The notes under the pieces were generated by a model. It was given only the letters and a program-made list of their open reading frames with translations. It did no database searches and was not told the DNA's origin. Of a stretch of DNA of 64,000 nucleotides, positions 55,816-64,000 are shown one piece after another. The stretch is from Terrabacter sp. Ter38. Its GTDB lineage: Bacteria; Actinomycetota; Actinomycetes; Actinomycetales; Dermatophilaceae. The translations under genes were made by a program, and so were the position numbers. Location: NCBI RefSeq assembly GCF_024519435.1, contig NZ_JALJRZ010000001.1:620001-684000 (forward strand), written 5' to 3'. How positions within the stretch are numbered: the first letter of the stretch is position 1; each line of letters starts with the position of its first letter.

Positions 55816-57276
55816 TCAGCGCGGCCAGACGATGGTGACGTCCGCCGGCGAGCCGGGCTGCCCGCTGGGGCGGGTGCGGTACTCCGGGACGCCGACGCAC
55901 GTCCAGAGCAGACCGGCCACGTCCGTCCCGAGGAGGGGTCCGAGGTCGGAGTCGCGGAAGGTCATCCCCGACGCGGCCGCGCCCAACGCGTACGCCATGA
56001 GGTGGAGCCGGCCCTCGGTGACGCCGGCCAGCAGCTGCGCCTCGCGGTAGGCATGGTCGTCGAGGTCGTCCAGTCGCGTGCCGCTCATGGCGACGAAGGC
56101 GGCGTCTCGGGCGAGTCCTTGCTCGAGTGCGGCCACGTAGAGCTCGTCGCGGACGGACGGCTCGTCGAGGGGCCGCACCGGCGACGAGAGGTCGGGCCAC
56201 CGGTGGATGCCGGTCGGCACGTCGTCGACGCCGCTGACGCCGACCCAGTGCGGGACGCCGATGCCGCGCAGCGAGGCGCTCATCGCGTCGACGAGCACGT
56301 GGCGCGGGAGCGACCGGTCGGGGTGGAGCCGGCGGATCGACCCCTTGCTGACGACGACGGCATCGGTGCTGGGACCGCCCTCGGCGGTGATCGCGACCGG
56401 GGCCCCGCGCTCCACCTCGGCGCCCAGCGTGCGCTGCTCCCCCGCGCGTTGGGCGGCCGTCACGAGCGGGAACTCGAGACCGTCGGCGTCGTGGTGGCCC
56501 GCCATCGGGTCCCCCGTCAGGTGCACGGCCGGGTCGCCGGGACCGAGGGCCACGAGGGCGACCGGGAACTCGTGCACGCGGTCGGCGCCGACGAGGGCGG
56601 ACACCTCGGCATCGGGGAAGGTCGTGAAGAGCCGCGCTGTCAGGCCTGCCGCGTCGGCGAGGGCAAGCGTCTGGGCCAGCATGGTCCCGGCATCCCAGTA
56701 GATGTGGCGGAAGCCGCGCTCGCGGTAGCGCCAGCCGGTGCGCCACGGCACCCCCGTCACGACGACGGTCACGGCGTCCCCCGACGGCGCGGGGCCGAGG
56801 ACGACGAGGGCATGGGCCTCGGGGTCGTACCAGTGCAGTCCCGGCTCGAGCCCCTCGACGTCGGCCCCGCGCGGCACGGCGACGTAGAGCTCGAGCGGGA
56901 AGCGCGCCCCGGCCGAACCGGCCGCGCGGAAGAGCATGACGCCGCCGTCGGGGCGCGTCGTGCGCCGGGTGACGCCTGACGACAGGAAGAGCAGGCGGGC
57001 CAGACCGGGGAGGTCGAGCCGGCTCGGCGCGACCGTCGCCGTGCCGGCGAGCACGGCCGTGGCCGCGGCCGACGACGCGGGGAGGTCGGGCGGCAGGAGG
57101 ACTCGTCGCAGGTCGTCGTCGTAGCGCTTGTAGGCCTGGGGACGCCGCGTCAGGTCGTTGGGCACGAGGTCCTGCACGAGCCGGTCGTCGTCGGGGACCT
57201 CGGTCCATTCCCGCTCCGGGGTGTAGGAGGTCAGCCGATGCAGCAGGTGGGTGGGTCGCTCCGCGTCCGGTGCCAT
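55816..57276 (-). CDS. SagB/ThcOx-type tandem nitroreductase-fold dehydrogenase
   Basis: 486 residues made of two FMN nitroreductase-fold halves. First half: LARLLFLSSGVTRR, GARFPLELYVAV, GLHWYDPEAHALV, RERGFRHIYWDAG; second half: VVVSKGSIRRLHPDR, GIHRWPDLSS and the RDAAFVAMSGTRLDDLDDHA region. SagB/ThcOx enzymes oxidise azoline rings in thiazole/oxazole-modified peptides, but this copy has no cyclodehydratase (YcaO) or precursor nearby, so it may act on free small molecules. Divergent from the next gene. It contains no GGCATAC word. Confidence 0.75.
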   Translation of the reverse strand: MAPDAERPTHLLHRLTSYTPEREWTEVPDDDRLVQDLVPNDLTRRPQAYKRYDDDLRRVLLPPDLPASSAAATAVLAGTATVAPSRLDLPGLARLLFLSSGVTRRTTRPDGGVMLFRAAGSAGARFPLELYVAVPRGADVEGLEPGLHWYDPEAHALVVLGPAPSGDAVTVVVTGVPWRTGWRYRERGFRHIYWDAGTMLAQTLALADAAGLTARLFTTFPDAEVSALVGADRVHEFPVALVALGPGDPAVHLTGDPMAGHHDADGLEFPLVTAAQRAGEQRTLGAEVERGAPVAITAEGGPSTDAVVVSKGSIRRLHPDRSLPRHVLVDAMSASLRGIGVPHWVGVSGVDDVPTGIHRWPDLSSPVRPLDEPSVRDELYVAALEQGLARDAAFVAMSGTRLDDLDDHAYREAQLLAGVTEGRLHLMAYALGAAASGMTFRDSDLGPLLGTDVAGLLWTCVGVPEYRTRPSGQPGSPADVTIVWPR

Positions 57277-57334
57277 GAGGCCATCCTGCCCTCGGGGCCC
57301 GGGCGCGCGGTGGGGTTCGGCCCCGCGACTCGCC

Positions 57335-57340
57335 TACCCT
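57335..57340 (+). promoter_or_regulatory. -10 box of the gene at 57347 (leaderless)
   Basis: TACCCT 6 nt before GTG 57347; in-frame ATG 57356 has no ribosome site. Confidence 0.45.
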
Positions 57341-57346
57341 CGTGGG

Positions 57347-58222
57347 GTGCAGGTGATGAGCGAGCCGGAGTGGCGCGAGCGGACGGCGGCGCACGAGGCG
57401 CGGGTCGATGCTTCGACCTCCGCGCACCGGGCTCGCCGACACGACCACCGCAAGCACCCGGTCGAGGACTTCCTCTTCACCTACTACTCGTTCAAGCCCG
57501 CACAGCTGCGCCGCTGGCACCCCGGGGCCGGTACGTCCCTCGCGGGGGCGGGGCGCGCGCCGCACGTCGACTGGCGCTTCTACGAAGTCGACGGCGACGT
57601 CGTCGGCGTGGACGTCGAGGCCTTCGCCGCCGCCCGCGGCGACACGTTGCGCTTCGTCCGCGAGCTGCTCGTGCGCACGGCAGGACGGCCGGCGCGGTTC
57701 GGCTGCTTCGGGCTGCACGAGTGGGCCATGGTCTACCGGCTCGACCCGACCGAGGTACGGCACTCGGGGTGGCCGCTGCGGCTCGGCGGCGCCGGGACCG
57801 ACGCCGTGGTCGAGAGCCACCAGGTCGCCTGCTCGCACTTCGACGCGTACCGCTTCTTCACCCCGGAGGCCGCTCCACTCAACGCGTTGACGCCGACCCG
57901 GGACAGCCAGACCGCCCTCGAGCAGCCGGGGTGCCTCCACGCCGGAATGGACCTCTACAAGTGGGCGCACAAGCTCGTGCCGGCCGTGTCGAGCGACGTC
58001 GTCATGGACTGCTTCGAGCTGGCTCGCGACATCCGCACCCTCGACATGCGGGCGGCGCCGTACGACCTGAGGGAGCTCGGCTACGAGCCAGTGCTCATCG
58101 AGACTGCCGAAGGCAAGGCTGTCTATGTCGCTGAGCAGCGTGCCTTCGCCCAACGCGGTCAGGTGCTGCGAGAGCGCTTGATCACTGCTTGCGACCGTAT
58201 TCTGCAAACCTCCCCCGGTTGA
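57347..58222 (+). CDS. conserved actinobacterial protein, function unsure
   Basis: 291 residues. Conserved-looking blocks HPVEDFLFTYYSFKPAQLRR, PARFGCFGLHEWAMVYRL, HFDAYRFFTPEAAPLNALTP, CLHAGMDLYKWAHKLVPAVS and DVVMDCFELARDIRTLDMRA. Homologues are, as I remember, widely named 3-methyladenine DNA glycosylase; I see no helix-hairpin-helix or AlkA-like motif supporting that name. No signal peptide or membrane segment. A 49-bp stretch of this gene (57947–57995) reappears as a remnant at 59699. Start GTG 57347 by the TACCCT box; ATG 57356 is an alternative. Confidence 0.75.
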   Translation: MQVMSEPEWRERTAAHEARVDASTSAHRARRHDHRKHPVEDFLFTYYSFKPAQLRRWHPGAGTSLAGAGRAPHVDWRFYEVDGDVVGVDVEAFAAARGDTLRFVRELLVRTAGRPARFGCFGLHEWAMVYRLDPTEVRHSGWPLRLGGAGTDAVVESHQVACSHFDAYRFFTPEAAPLNALTPTRDSQTALEQPGCLHAGMDLYKWAHKLVPAVSSDVVMDCFELARDIRTLDMRAAPYDLRELGYEPVLIETAEGKAVYVAEQRAFAQRGQVLRERLITACDRILQTSPG

Positions 58223-58259
58223 CTTGTCGCAACGCGGCATATCCGTGACAGGCCCGCGC

Positions 58260-58736
58260 TCAAAAGCCTGGTCGGATGCGTCTGCTGCGGCTACGAGAGT
58301 TCGTTCTCAACCAGTGATTGCGTTGTGTCAAGAGACGAGTCAGGTAGGTGGTCAGGACCACCGTGTCGACGAGCCGGCCGAGGGGCCCTGCGGGTGACCT
58401 GAAGTGCACCGTGTCTGTCATCAGGGTCGCGTTCTCGCGCTCCTCGAAGACGTGTTCATGCCACCAGGATGCGAACGGACCGGAGACCTGCTCGTCGACG
58501 AAACGGCTCGGAGCAGCGAACTCGGTGATTCGAGACGTCATCGTGAACGGGATGCCAAAGTGTCGGGCTCGCCAGGTGACGGTGTCACCCGACCTCAACG
58601 CACCTGAACTGACCCCGCCGACGATCCGCTCATCTGTTCGCGACATGGATGCAGCGTGGGCGTCGACCGACAGACTCAGGTCGAAGCACTGCTGGACTGT
58701 AGCTGGGATGCTCGTAGCCAAGACGATTCGCGGCAC
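58260..58736 (-). CDS. SRPBCC-family protein
   Basis: 158 residues. Pattern of the START/Bet v1-like ligand cavity: PATVQQCFDLSLSVDAHAAS, ALRSGDTVTWRARHFGIPF, GPFASWWHEHVFEERENATL, MTDTVHFRSPAGPLGRLVD. It resembles the 'cell division inhibitor/cyclase-like' SRPBCC proteins. GTG 58736 is preceded by TACCGC at 6 nt, near the leaderless pattern; the open frame further upstream to 59075 is not protein-like. Downstream the gene at 57347 is convergent. Function unknown. The gap 58737–59008 shows no gene. Confidence 0.7.
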   Translation of the reverse strand: MPRIVLATSIPATVQQCFDLSLSVDAHAASMSRTDERIVGGVSSGALRSGDTVTWRARHFGIPFTMTSRITEFAAPSRFVDEQVSGPFASWWHEHVFEERENATLMTDTVHFRSPAGPLGRLVDTVVLTTYLTRLLTQRNHWLRTNSRSRSRRIRPGF

Positions 58737-59008
58737 CCGCGAGCGGTACCGGGATGCGCCGTCCGCGATGGGCACCACCAATGGCGGGATGTGCGGATGT
58801 TCGGTCCTCTCGTCCTGGCCGCTGCGCCTTGATCGGCTATCGACGGCGATGCTGCGAGGCCGTGGTCGTGCGCCCGGCGAGATTCGATGGATGCGACCAG
58901 GTTGAAGGCGACCGCCAGCGCTGCCTGCCGTCAGAGCGCCGGACACACGCCGCTCGGTTGGACGACCACTGCAACCGCGCGAAAGCGCAGTCGTGAAAGG
59001 ATGATTCC

Positions 59009-59611
59009 GTGACCGACCGAGGACCGGCTGACGGGTGGCGTACGGGTTGGCGGCACCGTGATTGGCTGAACCCACCCCCGCAGGTCTCCCGCGACCAGGA
59101 CGACCTGCTGGTCACGGCGGCGGAGGGCAGCGACCTGTGGCGAACCACCTCCTACGGGTTCATCCACGACACGGGCCACGCCCTGCTCACCGACTTCCCC
59201 GACGGGACGGCCGCGGAGGTCAGGTTCATCGCTGACTTCTCGGCCCAGTTCGATCAGGCGGGCCTGCTGATCCGTGCCGACGCGGAGCAGTGGATCAAGG
59301 CCGGTGTCGAGTTGGCCGACGGCGTCCTGCAGCTAGGAGCAGTCGTCACTCGGGGTGTCTCGGACTGGTCGGTCGCCCCCGTGCCGGAGTGGTCGGGCCA
59401 CGCCGTCGTCGTACGCGCAAGTCGCAACGGCGACGCCCTCACGGTTCGGGCCCGAAGCGGCGACGAAACCTGGCGGCTCGTGCGCGTAGCACCCTTACCG
59501 CCCGGGCCTCTACGCGTGGGACTTCTGTGCTGCGCGCCCACACGCTCGGGCCTTGTCGTGCGGTTCACCGACCTGCGGCTCGTCGAGGCGGACCAGTCTC
59601 TTCACCCCTGA
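59009..59611 (+). CDS. DUF1349 (concanavalin-like) protein
   Basis: 200 residues of the DUF1349/YkgB-like beta-sandwich. Conserved: LLVTAAEGSDLWRTTSYGF, DFSAQFDQAGLLIRADAEQW, GVELADGVLQLGAVVTRGVSDW and LRVGLLCCAPTRSGLVVRF. No signal peptide. Start GTG 59009 with GAAAGGA 8 nt upstream. Role of the family is unknown (sometimes annotated regulation of enolase 1). It lies in the low-conservation right-hand region. Confidence 0.8.
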   Translation: MTDRGPADGWRTGWRHRDWLNPPPQVSRDQDDLLVTAAEGSDLWRTTSYGFIHDTGHALLTDFPDGTAAEVRFIADFSAQFDQAGLLIRADAEQWIKAGVELADGVLQLGAVVTRGVSDWSVAPVPEWSGHAVVVRASRNGDALTVRARSGDETWRLVRVAPLPPGPLRVGLLCCAPTRSGLVVRFTDLRLVEADQSLHP

Positions 59612-59698
59612 GCAGACCGAAGTGTCGGCGACGAGCGCCCGAACCCCGCATGAGCGGAGGACTTCTTCCCGAGTTGTGCCTCCGGGGAACACGCACAG

Positions 59699-59755
59699 AT
59701 GGACCTCTACACGTGGGCGCACCAGCTGGTGCCGGCCATGTCGAGCGGGAGCTGA
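59699..59755 (+). pseudogene. remnant of a paralogue of the 57347 gene
   Basis: 57 bp coding [18 protein letters not shown] then stop. 45 of 49 bases equal 57947–57995 of the 57347 gene. The HNH pseudogene ends on the antisense strand of this piece (stop 59707), so a recombination joined the two. Region 59612–59698 holds no other gene. Confidence 0.6.
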
Positions 59756-61283
59756 CCGGGGAGCAGAGGCGGGGCCTGCGACATGTAGGTGTGCCCGGTG
59801 GGGGTGGTGGTGCGCACCGTGTGGGGCGCGCCGGGTTGCCGGGTGGCGACGGTCGCGGCGGTGAAGCCGGGGAGCTGCTTGGTGTGGTTGCAACGCACGC
59901 AGAGGCTTTGGCCGTTGGCGTCCGTCGTGGGCCCGCCGTTGGCATGGTCGCGAACGTGGTCCAGGTGTCGGGCGGCGGCGTCGCACCAGGGGGTTCGGCA
60001 GGTATCGGTATCGCGGGTCAGTAGGTAGCGGCGCAGTCCTGCCTCGAAGGTGCGGCGGGTGGAGTCCATGGCGACGAGGGTGCCGGTCGCCGGGTGGGTG
60101 TAGAGCCGGCGCAGCCACACCTGACCCTTCAGCGATTCCGAGTCAAGCGTCTGCGCGACGTCAGACTGTGCGCTCCTGCCCGCTCCCATGCCGACCGCGG
60201 AGTTCGACACCGAGCCTGTGCCTGCACCCGTGCGTCTCGTGAGCAGGTCGCGGCCCAGGCGGCAGGGACGATGCCGTAGCCGGGGATCTGCGCGGGGGTG
60301 GCGTCGCCAGCGAGCAGGGCCCGGTCGGTCATGACGAGCTGGACCTCGACGGGGACCGCGTCGGCGGCGGACTGCCCGGTGAGCCGGGTGACGAACGTGT
60401 CGGCCATGACCTGGCCCTTGCCGCGCTCGTCGCCGCCCGCGCGGGCGGCATCGGCGGCCGCGGTGAGGGCGGCGTGCGCGGCTACGGCCTGCGCGAGGGG
60501 GAGCAGGGCAGTGAGGTAGGCCATCGTGTCGGGGGCGGGACGGATCGTGACCCGCCGCTCCCCCTCGGCCTTGGCCGCGCGCGCCATGACCGAGGCGGCG
60601 TCGACCCGGTACGCGACCGACCGGACCCGGCGGACGAGCTCACGGTCGCCCCAGGCACCGACCTGCTCCACGAGGTCACCGGGATCCCCCACTGGCCCGA
60701 CGACCTCGGCGTCCACGAGGGTGTGCTGCTCGCTCGTCAGGGTCGCGGTCTCGGTCACGATGATCTGTGCGCGCCACTCGCTCACCTCGCCGGCCTCGAG
60801 AGCGGCCAACGTGTGAGGCATGTCCTGGGTCAGGGCCAGCGCCAGCCGTACGTGCTGAGCACCCCGGACCGGGGACTCACGGCGGGCGAGAGCGACCTGC
60901 GCCACCACTCCCGTCAGACCGGACGCACCTCGCCTGCGCGACCGCGTCGACCGCTGCCCGGTCGCCACACCGTTGTCGTCGAAGGACGCCGCCCGGGCCT
61001 GCTGGCGCGCGGCGCGCCACCCGTCGAAGTCCCCGGCGTCGGAGCACTCCCTCGCCCGTTCCAGCCAGGCCTGCGCGACCTGCTCCTGGGACTCGACGAA
61101 AGCCGCCGTGAGCCGCGCCTGAGCGGCCGCCGCCGCGGCCTTGATACGCTCGAGCGCCGCGACCTGGTCGACCCGCACCTGGTCCGACATCGAGTCGGGC
61201 CGGCCGTCGGAGCCGACCCGCGACAGCGCCGACACGAGAGCCTCCAGACCCTCCGTCGACACCAGCGCCACACCGTCGAACAT
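59707..61283 (-). pseudogene. DUF222/HNH endonuclease, one-base frameshift
   Basis: DUF222 domain in the first frame (61283–about 60260: [51 protein letters not shown]) and HNH nuclease domain in the next frame ([60 protein letters not shown]). One base seems missing at about 60255–60262 (TGGGCCGCGACCTG), where W-A-R-D would be expected. If restored, it would be 525 residues. The C-terminus runs into the remnant. Leaderless ATG 61283 is 7 nt after TAGAAT. Either decayed or a sequencing error. Confidence 0.8.
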
Positions 61284-61290
61284 GTGTTCG

Positions 61291-61296
61291 ATTCTA
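61291..61296 (-). promoter_or_regulatory. -10 box of the HNH gene (leaderless)
   Basis: TAGAAT on the minus strand, 7 nt before ATG 61283; the most A+T-rich box in the set. Confidence 0.5.
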
Positions 61297-61363
61297 TGCG
61301 GAACTGGCCTTCGTCACCAGACCCGTCCACAACCGATTCGGTTCGCGCAGAGCGGAATTCGCA

Positions 61364-61750
61364 TCAGTCGGAGTCGACATAGAGGCAGAAGGGATGGCCG
61401 GCAGGGTCCAGCAGGACCCTGACGCCTTCCTGGGGCTGGAACTCCGCGAGCTCCGCCCCCACGTCCACGGCGTGCGCAACCGCAGCGTCCAGGTCGTCCA
61501 CCTCGAGGTCGAGATGGAGCATCATGATCGGCTTGCCAGGCTCACTGGGCCAGACCGGTCGCACGTAGTTCGGCTCGGTCTGGAACGCGAGGTTGTAGCC
61601 GTGGCTCTCCGACGGTGCGAGCGTCGCCCAGCCCGGGGTGTCCTTGTAGAGCGTCCACCCGAGCAGGCGCTGGTAGAAGTGCGCCAGCTCGGAGGCGTGG
61701 GGGGCGTCCAGCACGACACCGAACCAGTGCTTCGTCGTTCGTAGCGGCAT
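61364..61750 (-). CDS. VOC-family (glyoxalase/bleomycin-resistance fold) protein
   Basis: 128-residue vicinal-oxygen-chelate protein: TTKHWFGVVLDAPHASELAH (FYQRLLGW), PGKPIMMLHLDLEVDDLDAA and VRVLLDPAGHPFCLYV, the paired beta-alpha-beta-beta-beta modules. Metal-binding His/Glu pattern HW...HLD...E is present in part. ATG 61750. Stand-alone; substrate unknown. Confidence 0.85.
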   Translation of the reverse strand: MPLRTTKHWFGVVLDAPHASELAHFYQRLLGWTLYKDTPGWATLAPSESHGYNLAFQTEPNYVRPVWPSEPGKPIMMLHLDLEVDDLDAAVAHAVDVGAELAEFQPQEGVRVLLDPAGHPFCLYVDSD

Positions 61751-61849
61751 CAAGCCAGTGTGCCGCTGGGGCCGGGGTATCAGGGGCCGGACGTCCGAGC
61801 ACTGACCGTCGTCGAGGGAGGGTCCCCCGACCTGAGAATCGAGGTCACG

Positions 61850-63454
61850 ATGGCCAGCAGGACCACGACCCCCGCCGTGCGCAACGGTCGGCCCACGACG
61901 CGACGTGACGGTGCGGCTGCCGCGTTGCCAGAGCCGAAGGACGCCGCCCCGCTCGCCGACATTGGCGTGCCGAGCCCGTACGCCCTCGCCGAGCTCATCG
62001 CGCACCGCTCGATCGACTGGGACGCCGTGCCCAACCGGCCGGCGTTGCTCGAGCAGATCTTCCAGACGCCCTACGGCGACCTCTTCGACCCGGCCAGCGG
62101 TTCGCCCCTGTACGTGGGTCAGACCCTCCGACCGGACGGCAGCGTGGTTCGCGCAAGGCCCGACTTCGCCCGTGGCTCAAGCCGATCCAAGGCCAGCGCG
62201 ACGCACCTCGAGACGGACGCGGACCTCACCGACGTGCGCGACCTCGCGCAGCTCGTCAAGCGGCTCGGGGGGCCGTCGCTGGCCGACGTGCCGGTGCGAA
62301 ACGCGTTCACAAGCGCCAACAGCGTCGTCGTGGAGCTGGGTGAGACGGCGGCCGCACGCACGCTCCGCTTCGAGCGGCTCTTCGACACCGGCCTCATCGA
62401 CATCCTCTTCCCCGAGCTGCTCGGCTACCACCCGGCCGGCTTCACCTGGCAGGACGTCGGGCGGTTCTACAACGAGTCGACCGAGTTCCTCGACCCGGTG
62501 CAGGGCTACGTCGGAGACTGCTACGTCATCGCCGCGATGTCGTCCGTGGCGTGGTCGATGCCCTACGTCATCGCCGACCGGACCCGCGCCACCGGCATGG
62601 ACAACGAGTCCTTTGTGCACCAGATCGGCTTCCACGGGGCCCACGGCCTGGAGCAGGTCGAGGTGACCGACCGGATCCTCGTCAGCAGCGGCAGCTCGGT
62701 GGAGTACGCGAAGTCGAAGGAGCCCGGCGAAATCTGGCCGTCCGTCTACGAGAAGGCCTACGCGAAGTGGCGTCTGGGCGAGCCGACAGACTACCCGGCG
62801 ATCCCGAACATCGCCGGCGGGGACCCATCCATCGCCTGCGTGGCCCTGACCGGCCTCAGCGACTACCGCAACTGGCACAGCTCGTTCACGGCCGCCCAGA
62901 TCCTCCAGCTCGTCAAGGACCACACGGTCAACGGCCGCACGACGACTCCGATGGTGTCGTGGACGTACGGCTCGGGCGAGCAGGCCGATGTCGCCTACCG
63001 CGATGCGAACGTCGTTGCCGGACACGCCTACTCGGTGCTCGGCTGGATGCGACGGAACGAGTTCGTCCGCACGTCTCGGATCACCGACGAGATCATCCCC
63101 GCGGTGGTCCGGCCCGACCTTCCGTTCCCCGGCCCCGGCCCCCTCGACGTCCGTGGTGGTGCCTCGGTCATGGGAGGTGCCACCGACGAGTTCGGGGGGC
63201 GGCTCGACGGCGGTCTCACGGGTCGGTGGACGCCCGGCGGTCTCTTCGACTACGTCGTGCGCCCAGTCGACTATGTCGTCCTCCGCAACCCCTGGGGCTA
63301 CTGCGAGGGGACGGGCTCCTCGGTCGCCGCGGGGGCGCACCAGGCACGGGACGTCGACTGGTGGCGCTCGGTGCCGCTCGGCACCGACGGCGTCTTCGCG
63401 ATGGAGATCAACGCCTACCACCGCTACTTCGCCGGGACGGGCGGCGCCCACTAG
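61850..63454 (+). CDS. C2 (calpain-like) cysteine protease
   Basis: 534 residues. Residues ~190–525 form a calpain-type papain fold: YVGDCYVIAAMSSVAWSMP with catalytic Cys224, WPSVYEKAYAKWRLG (the conserved calpain EKAYAK block), VVAGHAYSVLGW with catalytic His392 and VVLRNPWGYCEG with Asn480. The triad is intact and the segment between carries a Gly/Pro-rich insertion (about 415–465). N-terminal ~45 residues are disordered and no signal peptide, EF-hand or C2-like beta-sandwich is seen, so it is likely cytosolic. ATG 61850 with GAGG 5 nt upstream. Terminator-like hairpin follows. Confidence 0.87.
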   Translation: MASRTTTPAVRNGRPTTRRDGAAAALPEPKDAAPLADIGVPSPYALAELIAHRSIDWDAVPNRPALLEQIFQTPYGDLFDPASGSPLYVGQTLRPDGSVVRARPDFARGSSRSKASATHLETDADLTDVRDLAQLVKRLGGPSLADVPVRNAFTSANSVVVELGETAAARTLRFERLFDTGLIDILFPELLGYHPAGFTWQDVGRFYNESTEFLDPVQGYVGDCYVIAAMSSVAWSMPYVIADRTRATGMDNESFVHQIGFHGAHGLEQVEVTDRILVSSGSSVEYAKSKEPGEIWPSVYEKAYAKWRLGEPTDYPAIPNIAGGDPSIACVALTGLSDYRNWHSSFTAAQILQLVKDHTVNGRTTTPMVSWTYGSGEQADVAYRDANVVAGHAYSVLGWMRRNEFVRTSRITDEIIPAVVRPDLPFPGPGPLDVRGGASVMGGATDEFGGRLDGGLTGRWTPGGLFDYVVRPVDYVVLRNPWGYCEGTGSSVAAGAHQARDVDWWRSVPLGTDGVFAMEINAYHRYFAGTGGAH

Positions 63455-63483
63455 AGCGACCCTGCCGACACCGGTGTCGTATG

Positions 63484-63515
63484 GCGCCGGGCGGACCCTC
63501 GGGTCCGCCCGGCGC
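63484..63515 (+). terminator. hairpin after the calpain-like gene
   Basis: 15-bp perfect arms GCGCCGGGCGGACCC and GGGTCCGCCCGGCGC with a 2-nt turn; no T-run. Confidence 0.6.
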
Positions 63516-63660
63516 TCTGCGCGTGGCGGTGGGCAGGTGTGACGGTGCCGGCGAGGAGGACCTTGAAGACCTCGTGTATCACGAAGGGTGGTCGCGCCTC
63601 TGAAGGGTGTCGGCGAAGGTCCAGGCACGCGCGTCGACGATCCCCACCCTTCAGGGGGTG

Positions 63661-63690
63661 GTGCTGGGCGGGGCCTGGACCGCCCAGCAC
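63661..63690 (-). terminator. hairpin after the TetR gene
   Basis: 11-bp perfect arms GTGCTGGGCGG and CCGCCCAGCAC around GGCCTGGA, 17 bp beyond the TetR stop on the minus strand. Region 63516–63660 holds no gene I can support. Confidence 0.5.
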
Positions 63691-63706
63691 TTGCCTGCCC
63701 CGGCGC

Positions 63707-64000
63707 TCAGCCCGACGCCGCGAGGCCCCGGACGATCACGGCGAGCCCGACCTCGAACGCCTTGGCCTCGGCCGTCGCATCGGGGGCTGGGAGGTCCGGT
63801 TCGACGGTGGCTGCGAGGGCCCGATCCTGCTGTCCTGCAACAGATCCCAGGATGTGGTGCATCACGAGGGCTGCCACCTCGTCGCGCTCGGACGCGGGGG
63901 CCCCGGCACCGTGGACGAGGCGCGCGAGGTCGCGGAGCGCCCGCGCGCCACCCGGCTCGACGGCATACGCGAGCCCGACGACGTCGGCGGCATCCGGCAC
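63707..64000 (-). CDS. TetR-family regulator, C-terminal part
   Basis: 97 residues in the window, continuing past the right edge. They form the all-alpha TetR C-terminal domain: LAYAVEPGGARALRDLARLV, LVMHHILGSVAGQQDRAL, and the final KAFEVGLAVIVRGLA helix that ends many TetR_C proteins. The DNA-binding domain is outside the window, so target and ligand cannot be judged. Confidence 0.7.
   Translation of the reverse strand: MPDAADVVGLAYAVEPGGARALRDLARLVHGAGAPASERDEVAALVMHHILGSVAGQQDRALAATVEPDLPAPDATAEAKAFEVGLAVIVRGLAASG

Noticed and set aside
58737-59075. Upstream extension of the SRPBCC gene
   Set aside because: Pro/Arg/Ser-rich, no motif; the START-like fold begins at GTG 58736.

Overview
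This is high-GC (about 70%+) actinobacterial chromosome. Housekeeping gene content, order and families match the conserved block around smc–recG–leuCD of Actinobacteria. From memory, ffh–glnD–glnB–amt–ftsY–smc–acyP, mutM–rnc–rpmF, coaD–rsmD–recG–DAK2–rpmB–thiL, DUF3515–ddl–gpsA–cofC–hupB–leuDC–IclR and gltX–FAH all occur in the same relative order in Mycobacterium tuberculosis. F420 genes (cofC, fgd), DUF222/HNH and very frequent leaderless GTG starts fit an actinomycete, plausibly a Micrococcales/Intrasporangiaceae-like one; the taxon is inference.

Layout. 1–2 kb: cut-off alpha/beta hydrolase, then an AbiEi/DUF559-like gene bracketed by three copies of a ~60-bp palindromic unit. 2.1–15.6 kb: SRP and nitrogen control (ffh, glnD–glnB–amtB), ftsY, a tiny membrane protein behind a striking GTCAC repeat, smc, FMN-binding protein, chorismate mutase, acylphosphatase. 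15.7–26.3 kb: more accessory genes: acyltransferase-SGNH membrane protein, dehydrogenase, MOSC, M3 peptidase, hydroxyacid-oxoacid transhydrogenase divergent from a FAD oxidoreductase, sodium-solute symporter with a small partner. 26.4–43.4 kb: the core block mutM–rnc–rpmF–yceD, coaD, rsmD–recG–DAK2, fructosamine kinase, rpmB, thiL, stand-alone RAM domain, DUF3515 lipoprotein, ddl, PLP enzyme, gpsA–plsC, cofC fused to a cold-shock-like domain, hupB. 43.7–51.6 kb: leuCD with divergent IclR regulator, L,D-transpeptidase, F420-dependent glucose-6-phosphate dehydrogenase, a decayed DUF4188 gene, MprF-like protein. 51.7–57.3 kb: tRNA-Glu and tRNA-Gln beside gltX, HAD and GNAT genes, FAH-family enzyme, SagB-like dehydrogenase. 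57.3–64 kb: accessory and partly decaying region (SRPBCC, DUF1349, gene remnant, frameshifted HNH gene, VOC protein, calpain-like protease, partial TetR).

How the genes work together. Nitrogen: AmtB, PII and its uridylyl/adenylyltransferase-type modifier form one unit. Secretion: Ffh and FtsY are the two SRP GTPases. Leucine: LeuCD and the divergent regulator share a palindromic operator candidate. Translation: GluRS sits with tRNA-Glu and tRNA-Gln, both of which it should charge if, as in most actinobacteria, there is no GlnRS. F420: CofC makes the cofactor precursor that Fgd uses.

Most striking signals: (i) the word GGCATAC/GTATGCC is repeated about 27 times and overrides codon preference; (ii) at least 15 start codons lie 6–8 nt after a TANNNT box, including a divergent pair sharing one overlapping box; (iii) the palindromic units round the AbiEi-like gene; (iv) an in-frame CofC–cold-shock fusion; (v) frame disruption in the repeated HU tail; (vi) a bacterial calpain-like protease with an intact Cys-His-Asn triad. 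No CRISPR array, complete insertion sequence, prophage or rRNA was seen.
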